This document shows positions 40,876 through 52,600 of a stretch of 64,000 nucleotides of DNA, one piece after another; the stretch's first letter is position 1, and each line of letters starts with the position of its first letter. The notes under the pieces are model-generated. The model was not told where the DNA came from and ran no database searches. It saw only the letters and a list, made by a program, of their open reading frames with translations. Source of the stretch: Sacculina carcini (taxonomy: Eukaryota > Arthropoda > Thecostraca > Sacculinidae); contig OU696574.1 in NCBI GenBank assembly GCA_916048095.2, forward strand, positions 7,697,087 to 7,761,086, in the 5' to 3' direction. Position numbers and translations under genes: made by a program.

Positions 40876-41117
40876 CACTGGCGGATCCAGAGGGGTGATC
40901 AGGGGGTCGAAGTCCCCAAAAAGTCTTTCTATCAACTCCTCATAACCGAGAGGTTTACTAAAAGAGGTTGATAAATATTTTTTGCAGCATTTGTTGATAT
41001 ATACATTGTCGCAAAGACTTTGCATAACGATGCATGTACACAACTGATCGCTCCCGAATTTCAGTCCCCCAAAATCATTTCAGCGCCTCCCAAAATTGCA
41101 CTCTGGATCCGCCACTG
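40876..41117. mobile_element. hAT MITE with perfect 8-bp duplication
   Basis: TIRs CACTGGCGGATCCAGAG and CTCTGGATCCGCCACTG bound 242 bp. The flanking octamer TCAGGTGT is identical on both sides (40868-40875 and 41118-41125). It is inserted in the older hAT remnant. Confidence 0.88.
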
Positions 41118-41589
41118 TCAGGTGTGAATGTGATGGAGGTGACGATCTTCCTGATGAACCTGATGTCTTATTCAAGGCAGAGGCCACACGCTTCAACATG
41201 AAGGGGCCATGGTTGGGGTGGATCAAGACGCATGGGAGAGAGCGGCACACACCTTCCTAACTCGTGAACTCCAGCGAGACTGACGCATTGCAGCTGTGAA
41301 TAATAATGTGATTGGCCAGCTACAAACACACCAAGCAGCTCTCATATGAGACTTTCCAGGATTCACTTGCAAGCCAATATTGATCCTTCTAGTCTCTACC
41401 CTATATATACTCTCAGCTTAAACTGGTCTAAAAACGTCAGGACGGCTGTTGTAAATGTTGCCGCCGTACACATTTTATAATTTTGACAAAAGTCTTTTGA
41501 ACTTATCGTTTATCGTTCCTCATTTTTTGGGACTAGCGATAGGTGAATGAGCGATACTTGTAGAAAAAATATAATAGATATAGATATTG

Positions 41590-41968
41590 GATAAGCCATT
41601 GTATACTGGTCATTTAAGTTAGGACAACTTTTATTCCAGTTGGGACCAATGAAATTTTAAAAAGTAATGTTAAAAATAGGAAATGACAACGGTGTTAGAG
41701 AAAGAATCATACACATACCGGAGCACGTGTTTGACCCACAAACATTATGGCAAAACCGGGGAACTACAGTGGTATCAGGAACCAATCAATCAACAAATGC
41801 AATGTATCAAATCGTAATGTATCAAATGCATGTATCAAATAATGCAATGTATCAAATGTATCAAATATCAAACAGTGTAATTGTATAATAATAGCGAAAA
41901 CAACGTTAGACAGTAGCGATCAGAACACGCTATCATATAGCAATACAACGAAACATGCAGCAAAGTGT
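41590..41968. repeat. ATGTATCAAAT short tandem repeats
   Basis: From about 41795 to 41875, AATGCAATGTATCAAAT and shortened forms repeat. The rest of the interval is featureless. Confidence 0.6.
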
Positions 41969-41971
41969 ATA

Positions 41972-43346
41972 TAGTCATTTGGGGCAAATGGCGATTTGGT
42001 TATTTTGGGGGTAAAAAATGATTTTAACCTTAGGAGAGTTGAAATCGCTATATACGAGTAATGAGTGGATAAACTATTAGATCATTCGTTTGCTGTCATT
42101 TCAGTGTATGAATCGTCTTTCTACGTTAAAAAATGAATGTGTGACACAATTTCTCCCAAAACCTTTCAAAACATGTTGCACAAAACATTTGCAATGTTTC
42201 AGAAAATTTGTCATAATTCATCACATGGACAAATTTTGGGGGCAATTCGCGATCGCTTCAAGAAACTGGGGCAATTGGCTATAGCTATCTCTTCCATAGC
42301 ATTTATATGCAAGTATTAAAGACACCACATCATTCTGAAAGTGGGGCATATTACGATCGGTGTGGGGGTAATTGACGATCAGTGTAGCGATCGTCAATTG
42401 CCCCACACCGATCGTAATATGCCCCATCCCCGATTTCTATTTACCCCTAGAGCGATCGTCAATTGCCCCGTGGTGCACCACGTGCGACGACGTCTTGTAT
42501 TACTTCGAGGAAATGTACTTCGCGGAGCCCGCCAGGAGCCATAGTCGACTAGAATACCGCGGCGGTCATGCAAACAACTTCACTTGGCTTGCATAGAGAC
42601 TGTCCTACACTCCAGAGGACGTGGTGCGACCCCCTCACAAAAAAGAGGAGAGTCATTCCCATGAGCTGTAATAATTGATGAGAATTGCCACCAAAAGATT
42701 GCAGAGATGAACAAGTCTAAGACAAGACTTCGCAGGTAGGGAGCTCCTACTCAAACTGAGAAGTCTAGCAAGGAATGACCAAAGAAAAAGGCAAAAGTGA
42801 AAAAGAGAAAGTCGAAAGGGGATGATGAGGACTCGGAATCAACAGTGTCGCAATAACTGAAGCAAATACATCCAGTGATTTATCTCTGGAAGACCTGCTG
42901 AGAGATGGCTTTGAAACCATGCTATAACGGAACAAAACACTTCTTTTCGTAGAGTGTATTATGTATCAGCCTTAAGGCCAGGCTAAGTAAGCTAGCATTG
43001 TAATGTGAGCTAGTTCATCTTTGTTTTTCGTTTGAATATATTTAGTTGATAATTTCTGTCTTTATCTATCATCTAGTATGCCAAATTACCTTCAAATTAA
43101 CGAATTACGGATCGATCGTTAATTACCCTACGAAAATCGTCATTTACCCCACTGGGGTAAATGACGATCGCACCACTAAATTCGATCTGTATTTGAAAAA
43201 ACAAAATTTTCAAAAGCTTTCAATACGGGGATAGAAGCACAGTGTACCAACACACTATGTGGTACTTGGTATGTTTTGCTATCGTCATTAGTATAAGCTC
43301 TGGTTAGATGTTAATGAAAACGATCGACATTTGCCCCGAATGACTA
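41972..43346. mobile_element. TA-flanked TIR transposon, palindrome-rich
   Basis: TIRs TAGTCATTTGGGGCAAATGG and the inverse of TAGTCATTCGGGGCAAATGT match at 18 of 20 bases. Each is flanked by TA, the target used by Tc1/mariner/pogo elements. Inside are a near-perfect hairpin (42342-42426) and a second one at about 43138-43167 (CGTCATTTACCCCA, then its inverse). Between them, short plus-strand frames with stops (CDDVLYYFEEMYFAEPARSH; KKKAKVKKRKSKGDDEDSES; SSDLSLEDLLRDGFE) look like a decayed transposase C-terminus with a basic/acidic tail. The element is non-functional. Confidence 0.65.
42342..42426. repeat. Near-perfect 38-bp-arm hairpin
   Basis: The left arm (42342-42380) and right arm (42389-42426) are inverse copies with one mismatch and one indel, separated by 8 bases. 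Core word GGGGCATATTACGATCGGTG. Confidence 0.9.
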
Positions 43347-43378
43347 TACTCCAGAATCACCAACAATGAATAACAATA

Positions 43379-43815
43379 CCGGCACTACACAGTCTTTTCA
43401 ACAATGAATTTTTCATACAACAATACCGCCACTACACAACTGGATTTTTTATAGATATATGAATCAAGCTCAGAATACAATCGACGTAATCAGAGCCGTA
43501 GCAACCGCCCCCCGTACCCCCCGGCCGAATTTTGAGAGGCCCCGTTGCTCCACATATATTAAAATTTATCATTATATAAATTTATCGTATATTAAAATAT
43601 ATTATTTATAGCCTTTACCTTTTTGCTCAGATGTTTTCACCTGAGCTTGTATTATGCGATTATGTCAAATAAATAAATTCATTATTTGATGCTATATTTA
43701 TAATGGGGCCCCAAGTGTTGCCTTCGGGGGGCCCATAAGTCCTCGCAACGGCTCTGCCGGCACTACACAGTCTTGTCAAGAATGAATTCCGGCACTACAC
43801 ACTCTTTTCAATGCA
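43379..43815. mobile_element. MITE (43491-43756) inside a short repeat
   Basis: The inner element has ends CAGAGCCGTAGCAACC and CGCAACGGCTCTG with CCCC/GGGG-rich subterminal parts. Outside it, CCGGCACTACACAGTCTT followed by CAACAATGAATT occurs at 43379 and again from 43757, partly twice. Confidence 0.6.
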
Positions 43816-43879
43816 AATACAAAAAAGGTGCAATGATGCAAATATATGCAGTCAGACGCAAAACTCCCACCACACACAC

Positions 43880-44059
43880 CAGTGACGGCGACAAGGGGGG
43901 GCTCGGAGGGGATGAAGCCCCCAAGAATATGCCAAGTCTCCCTGAACCCCCTAAAAATCCTAACCATAAGAATTTCGAGTGTAGTTCCTTATTTTTCGCC
44001 AAACACCGAATCTTTCTGCTTAGCCCCCCTCCACCGGAAAACTACTGGGGCCGCCACTG
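43880..44059. mobile_element. CAGTGRCGGCG-family MITE in a CA tract
   Basis: It begins CAGTGACGGCGACAAGG and ends GGGGCCGCCACTG, 180 bp. ACACACAC on both sides fits an 8-bp duplication but lies in CA repeat. Confidence 0.7.
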
Positions 44060-44680
44060 ACACACACACACACAAACATGCCAATTTGTGCAATGCAAAT
44101 AGCAATTTAGTGCGGTTGCAATTGATCAGGCCGGTAGAGGCACGGATGTGTTGGGTACTACATCACGCAATCAAATGGCATAAGGCAAACTATAAGCTCA
44201 ACCAACAAGCAACAGGGAACGCTAGGCCTTGCTAATTAATGCATCATTAATTAATAAATGTCATTATTGTACAATAATGTGGTATAAAAATGGATATTAC
44301 TTCGGGCTATGGTTTTGCAAATATTGAAAATCATAACAGTTTTAATCCGCCACTGCCCACACAATCAGTGTACACGCCCACAAAAATGCATGCCAGCACA
44401 CACACACACACACACATAAACGCGCATGCAGACAAACACACACACACATAAGCACACTCACAGATTTGGATGTCAACAAAATGAGCAAGCAAGCACAAAA
44501 ACAACAACAAGAACACCACATGTTTTCGGCAGCAAATCACTTCAAATTTTCTACCAGGAACCTTACTATAAAAAGCGCAATGGCTAGAATTACACGCTAG
44601 AAATTCCTGTCCTACTGCTACACAGCATTGAGTGTGCGTGTTTGTGTGTGTGTGTGAGTGTGTGTGTTTGTGTGTGGCTG
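44060..44680. other. No supported gene
   Basis: CA tracts at about 44397-44460 and TG tract from 44640. No coding evidence. Confidence 0.3.
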
Positions 44681-44689
44681 GAAATGTAG

Positions 44690-44730
44690 CGACAGCAGCA
44701 GAGGTAGACAGAAGCCAAGATTACACGAGA
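44690..44730 (+). CDS. Candidate 41-bp exon
   Basis: A plus-strand block between a TG-tract acceptor (ggctggaaatgtag) and a strong donor (ACGAGA/GTAAGC) encodes TAAEVDRSQDYTR, entering with two bases of a codon and leaving in phase 0. A competing minus-strand frame covers 44733-44850 (VSVFRVVSSSLYCVDTELVA...). Product unknown. Confidence 0.3.
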
Positions 44731-44739
44731 GTAAGCGAC

Positions 44740-46340
44740 TGGCAGGAACATGGAAGTCACGGTCATTGCCCGGGGCTACTAGTTCGGTGTCCACACAATA
44801 GAGAGAAGAGGACACAACACGGAACACGCTCACCTGCGTGTGTGTATGTGTATGTACAGGCTCAGCATCAAGGTCACGATAGCTCACACACACACGCATA
44901 CACACACACACACATACACACATTATGAACACGTGTACCTTTAAAATAAACTAACTAAGCATACACACACAAATAGTATCGGTGCCTTCCATACGAGAAC
45001 ACATAGCGTGTATACAATATCATACCACCATATACATATAATATACCACAAGATGTACAATATTAAATATGACACATGTGCATAGCATAACAGGAATGCG
45101 TGTATATTTACATTGTTGTGAAAATGACATCCACAAGTCTCAACTTTCCAAGCAAGCTAAGCTAGATGTAATAAGGTGTTGGGATATTGGTATTGATGTA
45201 TTGACTCGCATTAGAGTTGGGCCAAGGGTATCCAGTCCTCCAACACGTAATTGATACAAAGATAATTTGACACACGCACACACACAATGGGGTTTCCATA
45301 ACCGACTTAGCGTGCACTCTCCAACTCTCACTAACTCACTCACTCTCACTCGCACCATTGCTCTGTGGTGCATTGCGACCGACATTATGGCCAAACACAC
45401 ACCAATTGCTTGCTCTCACACTCTCTCCGCTCAAACTTCCACACTCACATCCACTCAACGAGCGTGGGACCGCAGTACCACCAACTGTCGTGTGCAGAAA
45501 AATCGCGAAAAATGTTTGCCTTGGCGCAAAGCACGCATACACGTGTGTGTGTGTGTGTGTATGTGTGTGTGTGAGTCTGTGTGTACAACACATGGGTGAT
45601 AAGCGCCCGAACGTGTCGGAATTAATGCGTGTGTGTGCGTGTGCGTGTACGTGTGTGTGTGTGTGTATATGTGCGTGTACGTGGTCGATACAGCACAACA
45701 TACACGCACACAATACAGACACATACATATAGACAGGAAGGACCAAGGCCAACCAACACACGAGATCACACACACACACAGACAAACCAACCAACACACT
45801 GTCATCAATATGCCCACGCTGCGAACGCTCCAGTATTAGCTAGCTAGAACTAGCTCGGAAGTGATCATGCACATCACACATCACGGCGCGTCATATCATA
45901 TCAAACATACCACCATATCGCATCAAATAACCCGATTAAACCATTATATATCGTTCTATCATCATATATCATTAAAATTACAGCCATTTTAGCACTAGTT
46001 CAATGACTATGCTCTTCGTGAGACACACACCCACACACACGCACACGCGCTCAGTTGAATTGGCCCGAACACACAGTGGTTTCCAAGCCAGGCACGCGAA
46101 CACACAAATTTAATACGTCAGAATAAAACTAGCTGCACCAAAAACACTTGTAAAATCCATTTTTACAAGAAAGAATTGATTAACATATATAAGTGTTGTA
46201 ACCCCTGGATTTAAGTTGTCCATAAGCGAACTCTATACAGACATATATAATTTACTGACAGATTTGATTAAAAAATTATTTACTTCCCATTTAATAGACA
46301 AATAATACGCCGACAAGTTAGGCAAAACAAAACTCCACAA
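44740..46340. other. Microsatellites and ambiguous exon-like islands
   Basis: CA and TG tracts at 44.88, 45.54 and 45.63 kb. A minus-strand block 45449-45484 (GGTAVPRSLSG; acceptor gatttttctgcacacgacag, donor GGAT/GTGAGT) has good signals but is only 36 bp. Confidence 0.28.
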
Positions 46341-46346
46341 CTCATT

Positions 46347-46748
46347 TTGTTTGAGAGCCACTGCACGCACCAGCACAAAACTAAAAAAACAAAAAAAATC
46401 GGCTTATTGATCCGAGCTTGTCAAGGTCACGAACATAAAAGCACATTCTACATTGATACAAAAATAAAACCAGGTCAACTGCAAGAAATATGCCGACGTG
46501 ATAAATTGCACAGATGTGAATTGGAGTATATATCTACACGTCATTCGTATGACAAAATGACTGGCAAAATGGAAAATAGAATTTGGCTGGTAAAATGGGA
46601 CAGCGTCACATGCAATTCAATCGCAAATCGGCCTACACTAAACGTGATTGATCCAAATCGAGCGATTGATCTATTCCGAGCGTGCAGCCGAGTGGTGAAT
46701 GAATATGGCACAAGAGGAACACCACACACACACACACTGACTCTCTGA
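46347..46748 (+). CDS. Hypothetical 133-codon ORF
   Basis: A plus-strand ATG frame runs to a TGA just after a CA tract. The middle reads like protein: KPGQLQEICRRDKLHRCELE, KMTGKMENRIWLVKWDSVT, DPNRAIDLFRACSRVVNE. It is not recognised. The poly-Lys start and the Thr-His end in CA repeat suggest that only the central part, if any, is coding. It may be a piece of an unknown mobile element. Confidence 0.25.
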   Translation: MFESHCTHQHKTKKTKKIGLLIRACQGHEHKSTFYIDTKIKPGQLQEICRRDKLHRCELEYISTRHSYDKMTGKMENRIWLVKWDSVTCNSIANRPTLNVIDPNRAIDLFRACSRVVNEYGTRGTPHTHTLTL

Positions 46749-46749
46749 A

Positions 46750-47029
46750 ATAATTCATCCTTTCATTTCAGTTATATTCAGAGTATTATCTGCACTAATG
46801 ACACCCCATATATAACCACAAGAACGTTCACAAAATTCGGTATGCAACATATATTTCTGCTCAAGACAAAACTATACAACTATTCTATCTATTCTATCTA
46901 TACTCTAACTATTCTAACTATCTATCTACTCTAACTATTCTATAACGACTCAAACCATTCTATCAAACCTGAAACTATTGAACTATTGAGCCTGAACTAT
47001 TGTCGCGCTTGTGTACATATTAGCGCTAT

Positions 47030-47092
<63 letters not shown>

Positions 47093-47350
47093 TGAACAGA
47101 CGATCATCGGAAACAAGTAATTGAACTATAAAAATCAACAAAAGTTCAAAAGCACTAAGTTCAAAAGCAGAAAACCTCACGTTTGTGTGAAATGCATAAA
47201 TGAATTGACGCGTTAAATACATCACAATTTAAAAAAGTGTATTCGCTTAAGACCTTGACATTAAATTAAACCTCAATAGACTCCTTCGACGTTAAGCTAA
47301 ACAAATCAAACCGCCCTGAATAAAGCCAAACATTTGAACATTTACCTAGC
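46750..47350. repeat. CTATT-rich repeats and (AT)27
   Basis: ATTCTATCT/ACTATTCT units at about 46870-46965, and a pure AT tract at 47035-47088. No gene. Confidence 0.8.
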
Positions 47351-47356
47351 TGTTCA

Positions 47357-48240
47357 GTGACCTTGACACCTACACACAATACTGCCACCAATATATCCCA
47401 CCAAAATAAGCCAAACCACCAGTCTACTGCGACAAATTCAGTAAGAACAAAACAAACTAAACTGGGTATTCAGTTTGTAATACAAGCGGTTACTAACCTT
47501 GAAAACAATCAAGCGTATATCGGGCGAAAATCCAAGCCGAACGAGCACAACCTGGAGGCGATGACACAAAAGTTCCTCGATTACAAAGTATCACACATTT
47601 TCACCAGTAACTAAATTTATAATGCACTTTCAAACACCTTACGCACGAGACACTCGTCCACTGAAACAAGACTCGCCAACCCACAACGCACTAAAGTGTT
47701 TGCATTTACGACTGGCGGTATTACAGTGTACAGCAGATGCATTAAGCAGACGTTTCATTTTTCACCGCTAGATGCCACTAGCTAGCTTCGCCTCGAGTAT
47801 ACTCATTGAACAAATTTATACTAAGCTCTTTCAGCTCACCCAATATTTGCAAAATAGTTTTTCAGGAAATTTTTTGTTTTTAAATATCACACGATGTGCG
47901 TTTGAAAAATAACAAAAACAAAGCATCACTATTCGCTGTTTTCAAAATGGTTCATGTAAACTGATGGTGGAGTGGGTTCGCCCGTTCGTAATTTATAATT
48001 CGGAATGCTTATAATTTTGCTCTATGCTTAAAATATTTCACACGTATGATTCATACCTATTATTAATGTTTTAAATATATATATACCCATACTTGTGCTT
48101 TCCAAGCTTAATTATATTTAAATTTATCAACGATCTAACGTTCAAACGAATTTATTGATGACATTAGCACTTTTGTCTTGAGTAATGTCTCTTGAGCGCA
48201 CTTGATATGCCTTCATCGCACGTTTTAACTCCAATGAATC
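47357..48240. other. No supported gene
   Basis: An 85-codon plus-strand frame (47357-47614; LGIQFVIQAVTNLENNQAYI inside) has no other support. AT-rich otherwise. Confidence 0.3.
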
Positions 48241-48246
48241 AAAATT

Positions 48247-48541
48247 CCTTGCCTTCTCGTATCAGGTCATCTACTTCACTTCGATCCTTCTCTTCTGCTC
48301 TTCATGCACATATTCTTGAGTCTACCTCTCCCTGTTGAATTGTTCCGTGCTTTTGTTTCGTATATACGCCCGTTCAATTTTGTCTATCATGCTCATAGCT
48401 ATTCTGGCATCTGTTTCAGATATTATATAAACATACATATTATATTGTTTTGATTTCATCCTACCATCGCACCATTGTATATTTGGCGCTATATCAAATA
48501 CATGTTGTTGATGTTGTAAATCGGTCATTGAGCTATATTAT
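48247..48541 (-). pseudogene. Unknown protein fragment with in-frame TAG
   Basis: A minus-strand frame (ATG at 48526-48528, preceded by an acceptor-like aattgcccataatatag) reads DIAPNIQWCDGRMKSKQYN, ISETDARIAMSMIDKIERAY and RNKSTEQFNRER. It reaches TAG, then continues in the same frame with TQEYVHEEQKRRIEVDDLIR before a TGA. The part after TAG is as helix-like and charged as the part before it. One nonsense change in a once-longer protein is the simplest reading. The family is not recognised. A similar-looking fragment lies 270 bp upstream (48794-49018), so both may come from one decayed gene or mobile element. Confidence 0.5.
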
Positions 48542-48793
48542 GGGCAATTGAAGAGCAGGTTTAGGCACTACTATTGAAAGCTCAAATGTATTTGAATAAA
48601 AAACCACGAACAATCATTAATATATAAATAAAGTCGCTCACTTTTTCAACAATGGAATGGCATATAGTATATTTCATGAAGTTCTTGTTAATGCATATAT
48701 GACGTAACAGTCCTCATTTCGAAAGATCAGGTAGCACGAGTGAAGGGACCATATTTACCATATTTCGTGGTGTGTGATGTTGCTGTGAGTGTA

Positions 48794-49018
48794 TCAATCA
48801 CGCGGTTTGGTAGCAATTCGATATATTAAGGATGTACCATTTGCATTCAGTTTACTATAATCTAGTGAGAGGTTACCTACAGCTTTCAAAGCAGTCTTGT
48901 CCCATGGAGTGCTAGGAATTCGAAATACCGTCTTCATTGTTAGCAACAAGTTGGCATTCATAGATTCACTCTTCCCAAGTATTGATATTGAAATGTTTTT
49001 GTGTAGGATTTTATACAT
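48794..49018 (-). pseudogene. Unknown protein fragment, 74 codons
   Basis: A minus-strand ATG frame reads TMKTVFRIPSTPWDKTALKA, VGNLSLDYSKLNANGTSLIY and RIATKPRD, then TGA. It is well-formed protein sequence in AT-rich surroundings. No domain is recognised. Same strand as, and just upstream of, the fragment at 48247-48541. It may be a short exon or remnant. Confidence 0.4.
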
Positions 49019-49371
49019 AATGCATAAACATAGTACATAAACAGGTATATTCTAGGTAAATATTGTTGCTGTTTATCAAGATCCTCAATTGTATTTGTTA
49101 CATTGTTTTATACCTATGTAGTAGAAGTGTTGGGTGCGAAAATGCAATTGGAGTTTACAGCTAGACTGCCTTTATCAATCTCTCCCGGTCTCGAACAATA
49201 ATTTGGCTAATTTTCTTGCCTAAAATCTAGAAGCTTAGTGGTAGGTATTTTAGGTCAACTTCCTAGACGTTCTGGAGTTTTGCTGTGGTGTTCAGTGCTG
49301 ATCTTGAACTGGACTCGGTCATTTCATATCATCTAAAAACGTATTCCATTTTTCCTGGAAAATTGGGCTGG

Positions 49372-49376
49372 GTAAC
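49372..49376. repeat. Target-site duplication GTAAC
   Basis: Identical to 53997-54001 on the other side of the element. Confidence 0.93.
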
Positions 49377-49634
49377 TGTAGTGGCTTCGTGTAATTACGA
49401 TAATCATCCACAATAACCGTTAATCATAAACAGAGCTGAAACATAAACGGAACACAGTTAATACAATCAACGTTAATCGCGCGTACAAACAGCACACCTT
49501 GACACTCGTGCCCAGACTGCCTGACCCAACACGGTCAAGTTCAGTGTCACATTCTAGTTACGTCATCTAGTGTCGGCCAGGGAGATTACACAGTACATTT
49601 CAAATAAAGCGACCGTATAAGTGGCGATACTACA
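49377..49634 (-). repeat. 3' LTR (transcript sense)
   Basis: 258 bp with TGTAGT...ACTACA inverted ends. It differs from the other LTR at two positions (AGAGCTGAAAC against AGAGCAGAAAC; GTATAAGTGG against GTATAGGTGG). Confidence 0.97.
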
Positions 49635-49653
49635 CATCCCCTCACTTTAAAAG
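49635..49653 (-). promoter_or_regulatory. Polypurine tract
   Basis: On the minus strand AAAGTGAGGGGATG abuts the 3' LTR, the expected place for plus-strand DNA priming. Confidence 0.7.
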
Positions 49654-52600
49654 TCAACATAATCATCAAAGCGAACGGGACGGCGGCGGTTACGCACATT
49701 CCGCGCATTAGCTGGCTCAGGCGCTGCTCCTGGTTCGGCCACCTCCGACTCATCTGATGTCACAGCTCCTTCTGCCTCGATCGCCGGTGCCTCGCATTCT
49801 ATAGCGCTTTCGTCTCGAGCACCAACACAATCTTGATTTTTGTCGAGCGGTGGACATTGGAAATCCGTGTCCCTGGTTCGAGCTATGACCAGATGAGCCG
49901 GGTTCCGAACGGTTCCGTCTTCCAGCCGAAATGACGAGCCCCGCCTTTTGACTATTTGCAGTGGCGGGCTGAAACGCGGCGACAGCTTTGCGGGTCGTCC
50001 GGGTGTCCGTACATGCACCCAGTCTCCTGGACACAGTGTTGACTCTCGCACAGCGTGTCTGCGATTGTAATTTCTTCGGTTACGATCCTGTTGACGTTGA
50101 ACCTGATCATGAACAGCGCTGGTCGTCGGTACAGCTGTAACAGGCAGTACCAACCGCATGTTTCGCCCGTGCAGCAAAACTGACGGTGCGACGCCTGTTG
50201 TGCAGTGAGGTGTCGCCCTGTACCCAGCTAATAGCTGCCGGATGCGGTCCTTGAATGCTCCACGATGATGGTTTTGGAACCACGTCTTCAACGTCCGATT
50301 AAACCGCTCTACGGCACCATTGCCTTGTGGCCAATATGCAGCCGATCGTCGATGGACGATGCCACGGTGTCGGAGGTATTCTTCGAATTCCTGGCTCACA
50401 AACTGTGTACCATTGTCGCTGACTAGCTCGTCCGGATATCCCTCGCGCGCAAAAACTGAGTTGAGGAATTCAATCACGGTGCGTGTATTTGTCGACGCAA
50501 CAAGACCGACTTCGGCCCACTTGGAGTGATAATCCACGACAGTGATTGCGTAACGACAATCTTCTTCTGTCGTATACACAGGACCGACAATGTCAATGCC
50601 AAGTTTCGACCACGGTTTAGTAGGCAACTTTACGGGTTGGAGTGGTGCCGTCCGAAGTCGAGCACTGAGGGTCTTGTCGCTACTTTGACATTGAATACAG
50701 TTATGGATGCAAGCCCTTACGTCTTCGTCCATATTCGGCCACCATGCTAGACTTCGCAGCATCTGCTTTGTCCGTATGATGCCGTCGTGTGATGCGTGCG
50801 CCCGACTGATATACGCGGATCTCAGCTCGCGTGGCACGATAATTTGTTGTCCTGCACGCAATACTAGATCACCGTCCGTAGATAGTTCGTGTCGAACCGG
50901 AAAATACGGCTTTATCTGCGACTCACATTGCTTGAAATCTCTGGGAAACCCAGTCCGTATCAGCTGACGTAGATCGTTGAGTTCCGGATCCTTCGAGCTA
51001 ACTTCTCGAACCGTAGATTCTGAGATACTCGGATGATCGTCAATCGTTGCGATGATGTCGCAGTCATGTTCTTCCACGTTGTCGCGGTTCTCATGTTCGG
51101 TGTTGGGTGTTGAGTCGGTGCTGGGTGTTAGCCGGGACAAAGCGTCTACCACTGTCAAGCGATTACCAGCGACGTGTTCCACTACGTATGAGTAGGGTAT
51201 CAACCGAGCCTGCCACCTCGCGACTCTTGCTCCCGCTCGACCGCTGAAATTGGCCGAAAGGATCGACTTGAGCGCAGAATGATCAGTGCGAAGTGTGAAA
51301 TAGCGTCCCCAGAGGAAGATTTTCCATTTTTCGATAGCTTGTACCGCGGCTAGCGCTTCCCGCTCTGTGACTGAATATTTTGATTCTGCAGGAGAGAACT
51401 TCCTGCTCCAGAATGACACAACATGCTCCTGGCCACGATCATCAATTTGTGACAACATGCCACCTGCACCTTTTTCACTGGCGTCTGTGGTAACGTATGT
51501 TCTCCAGTTCGTCTCAAAGCGGCTGAGAGGATTTGCGTCTTCAATTGATTGCTTCACCTTCTGGAAAGCTGTAGTGTGCTCTGATGTCCAATTGAAGGCA
51601 GTACCTTTTTTGAGAAGGTTATAGAGTGGACTCACTACCGTTGCATAATCTGGCACAAAGTGTGACAACCAACTAGCCAGACCCATAAAACTACGAAGTT
51701 CTTGAGCGTCAACGGGACGCTGTGCACTCCTGATAGCCTGCAGATGGTCGTCTGAGGGCGAGATACCGGCCCGTGATATAGAAAATCCGCAGAACTGCAG
51801 CGTTGGCTGTGCGAACGATGATTTTGAGAGATTGAGTGTGACATTGGCCTGTCTCAGTCGGCTCATGAGTAGTCGTAGACGCTTGTCATGCACTTCTTTT
51901 GTAGGTCCAGCACAGACAATGTCATCCATGTAATGACAACATCCTGGAATGTCTGCCAGCACACGATCCAATAGTCGCTGAAAAGCAGCTCCCGCTGAGA
52001 CTAGTCCGAAGGGTAATCGTTTATATTGAAACAATCCGTCATGCGTGATGAACGCAGTGACATGACGCGAATCTGGATGCAGTTCTAATTGATGGTAGGC
52101 CGACTGGAGATCTAGTTTACTGAAAACGCAGCCTTTGAGTTGACTCGAAAGCTCCTGAAATGTCGGCAGCGGATGAACGTCGCTCACTATTTGCGCGTTT
52201 GGTCCTCTCAGGTCAACGCAGATTCGAATATTACCATTCTTCTTGCGAGCGACCACAATGGGGCTCACCCACTCAGATGAGTCGACACGCTCGATTACTC
52301 CCGTTTTGACCAGTTTGTGCAATTCTGCCGACACCTCCTCTCTGATTGCCAGCGGTAGTCGACGCAGCGGATACGCTTTAGGCGTGGCACCTGGCTTGAG
52401 TCTGATTTTGTGACAGAAACCCCTCAGTGCCGGCAGTTCCTGAGAATTTGCTTCGGTCTCGACTTTACACACAACTCCGTCTTGTGGAGAAATGGTGAGA
52501 CCCAATTCGGCCAGAGTAGATAGTCCGAGGAGTCCTTCTGACGTCGGAGTGTCAATGACAACAAACTTTGTCGACGTTGTGTGTGCACCAACTGATATAC

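Larger units (their letters stand above)
40230..41585. mobile_element. Decayed hAT transposon
   Basis: The block is bounded by ACCTGCGATAAACGATAAA words (from about 40240, repeated) and ends near TTATCGTTTATCGTTCC and ACTAGCGATAGG. It carries a hAT C-terminal domain fragment (40477-40710) on the minus strand and a younger MITE (40876-41117). Exact ends are uncertain. Confidence 0.55.

Noticed and set aside
44733-44850. Minus-strand exon VSVFRVVSSSLYCVDTELVA...
   Set aside because: The acceptor would lie in a CA tract and the adjacent plus-strand donor (GTAAGC) is stronger; strand undecided.
50320-50967. Plus-strand frames inside the gypsy element
   Set aside because: They are complements of the intact minus-strand gag-pol frame.
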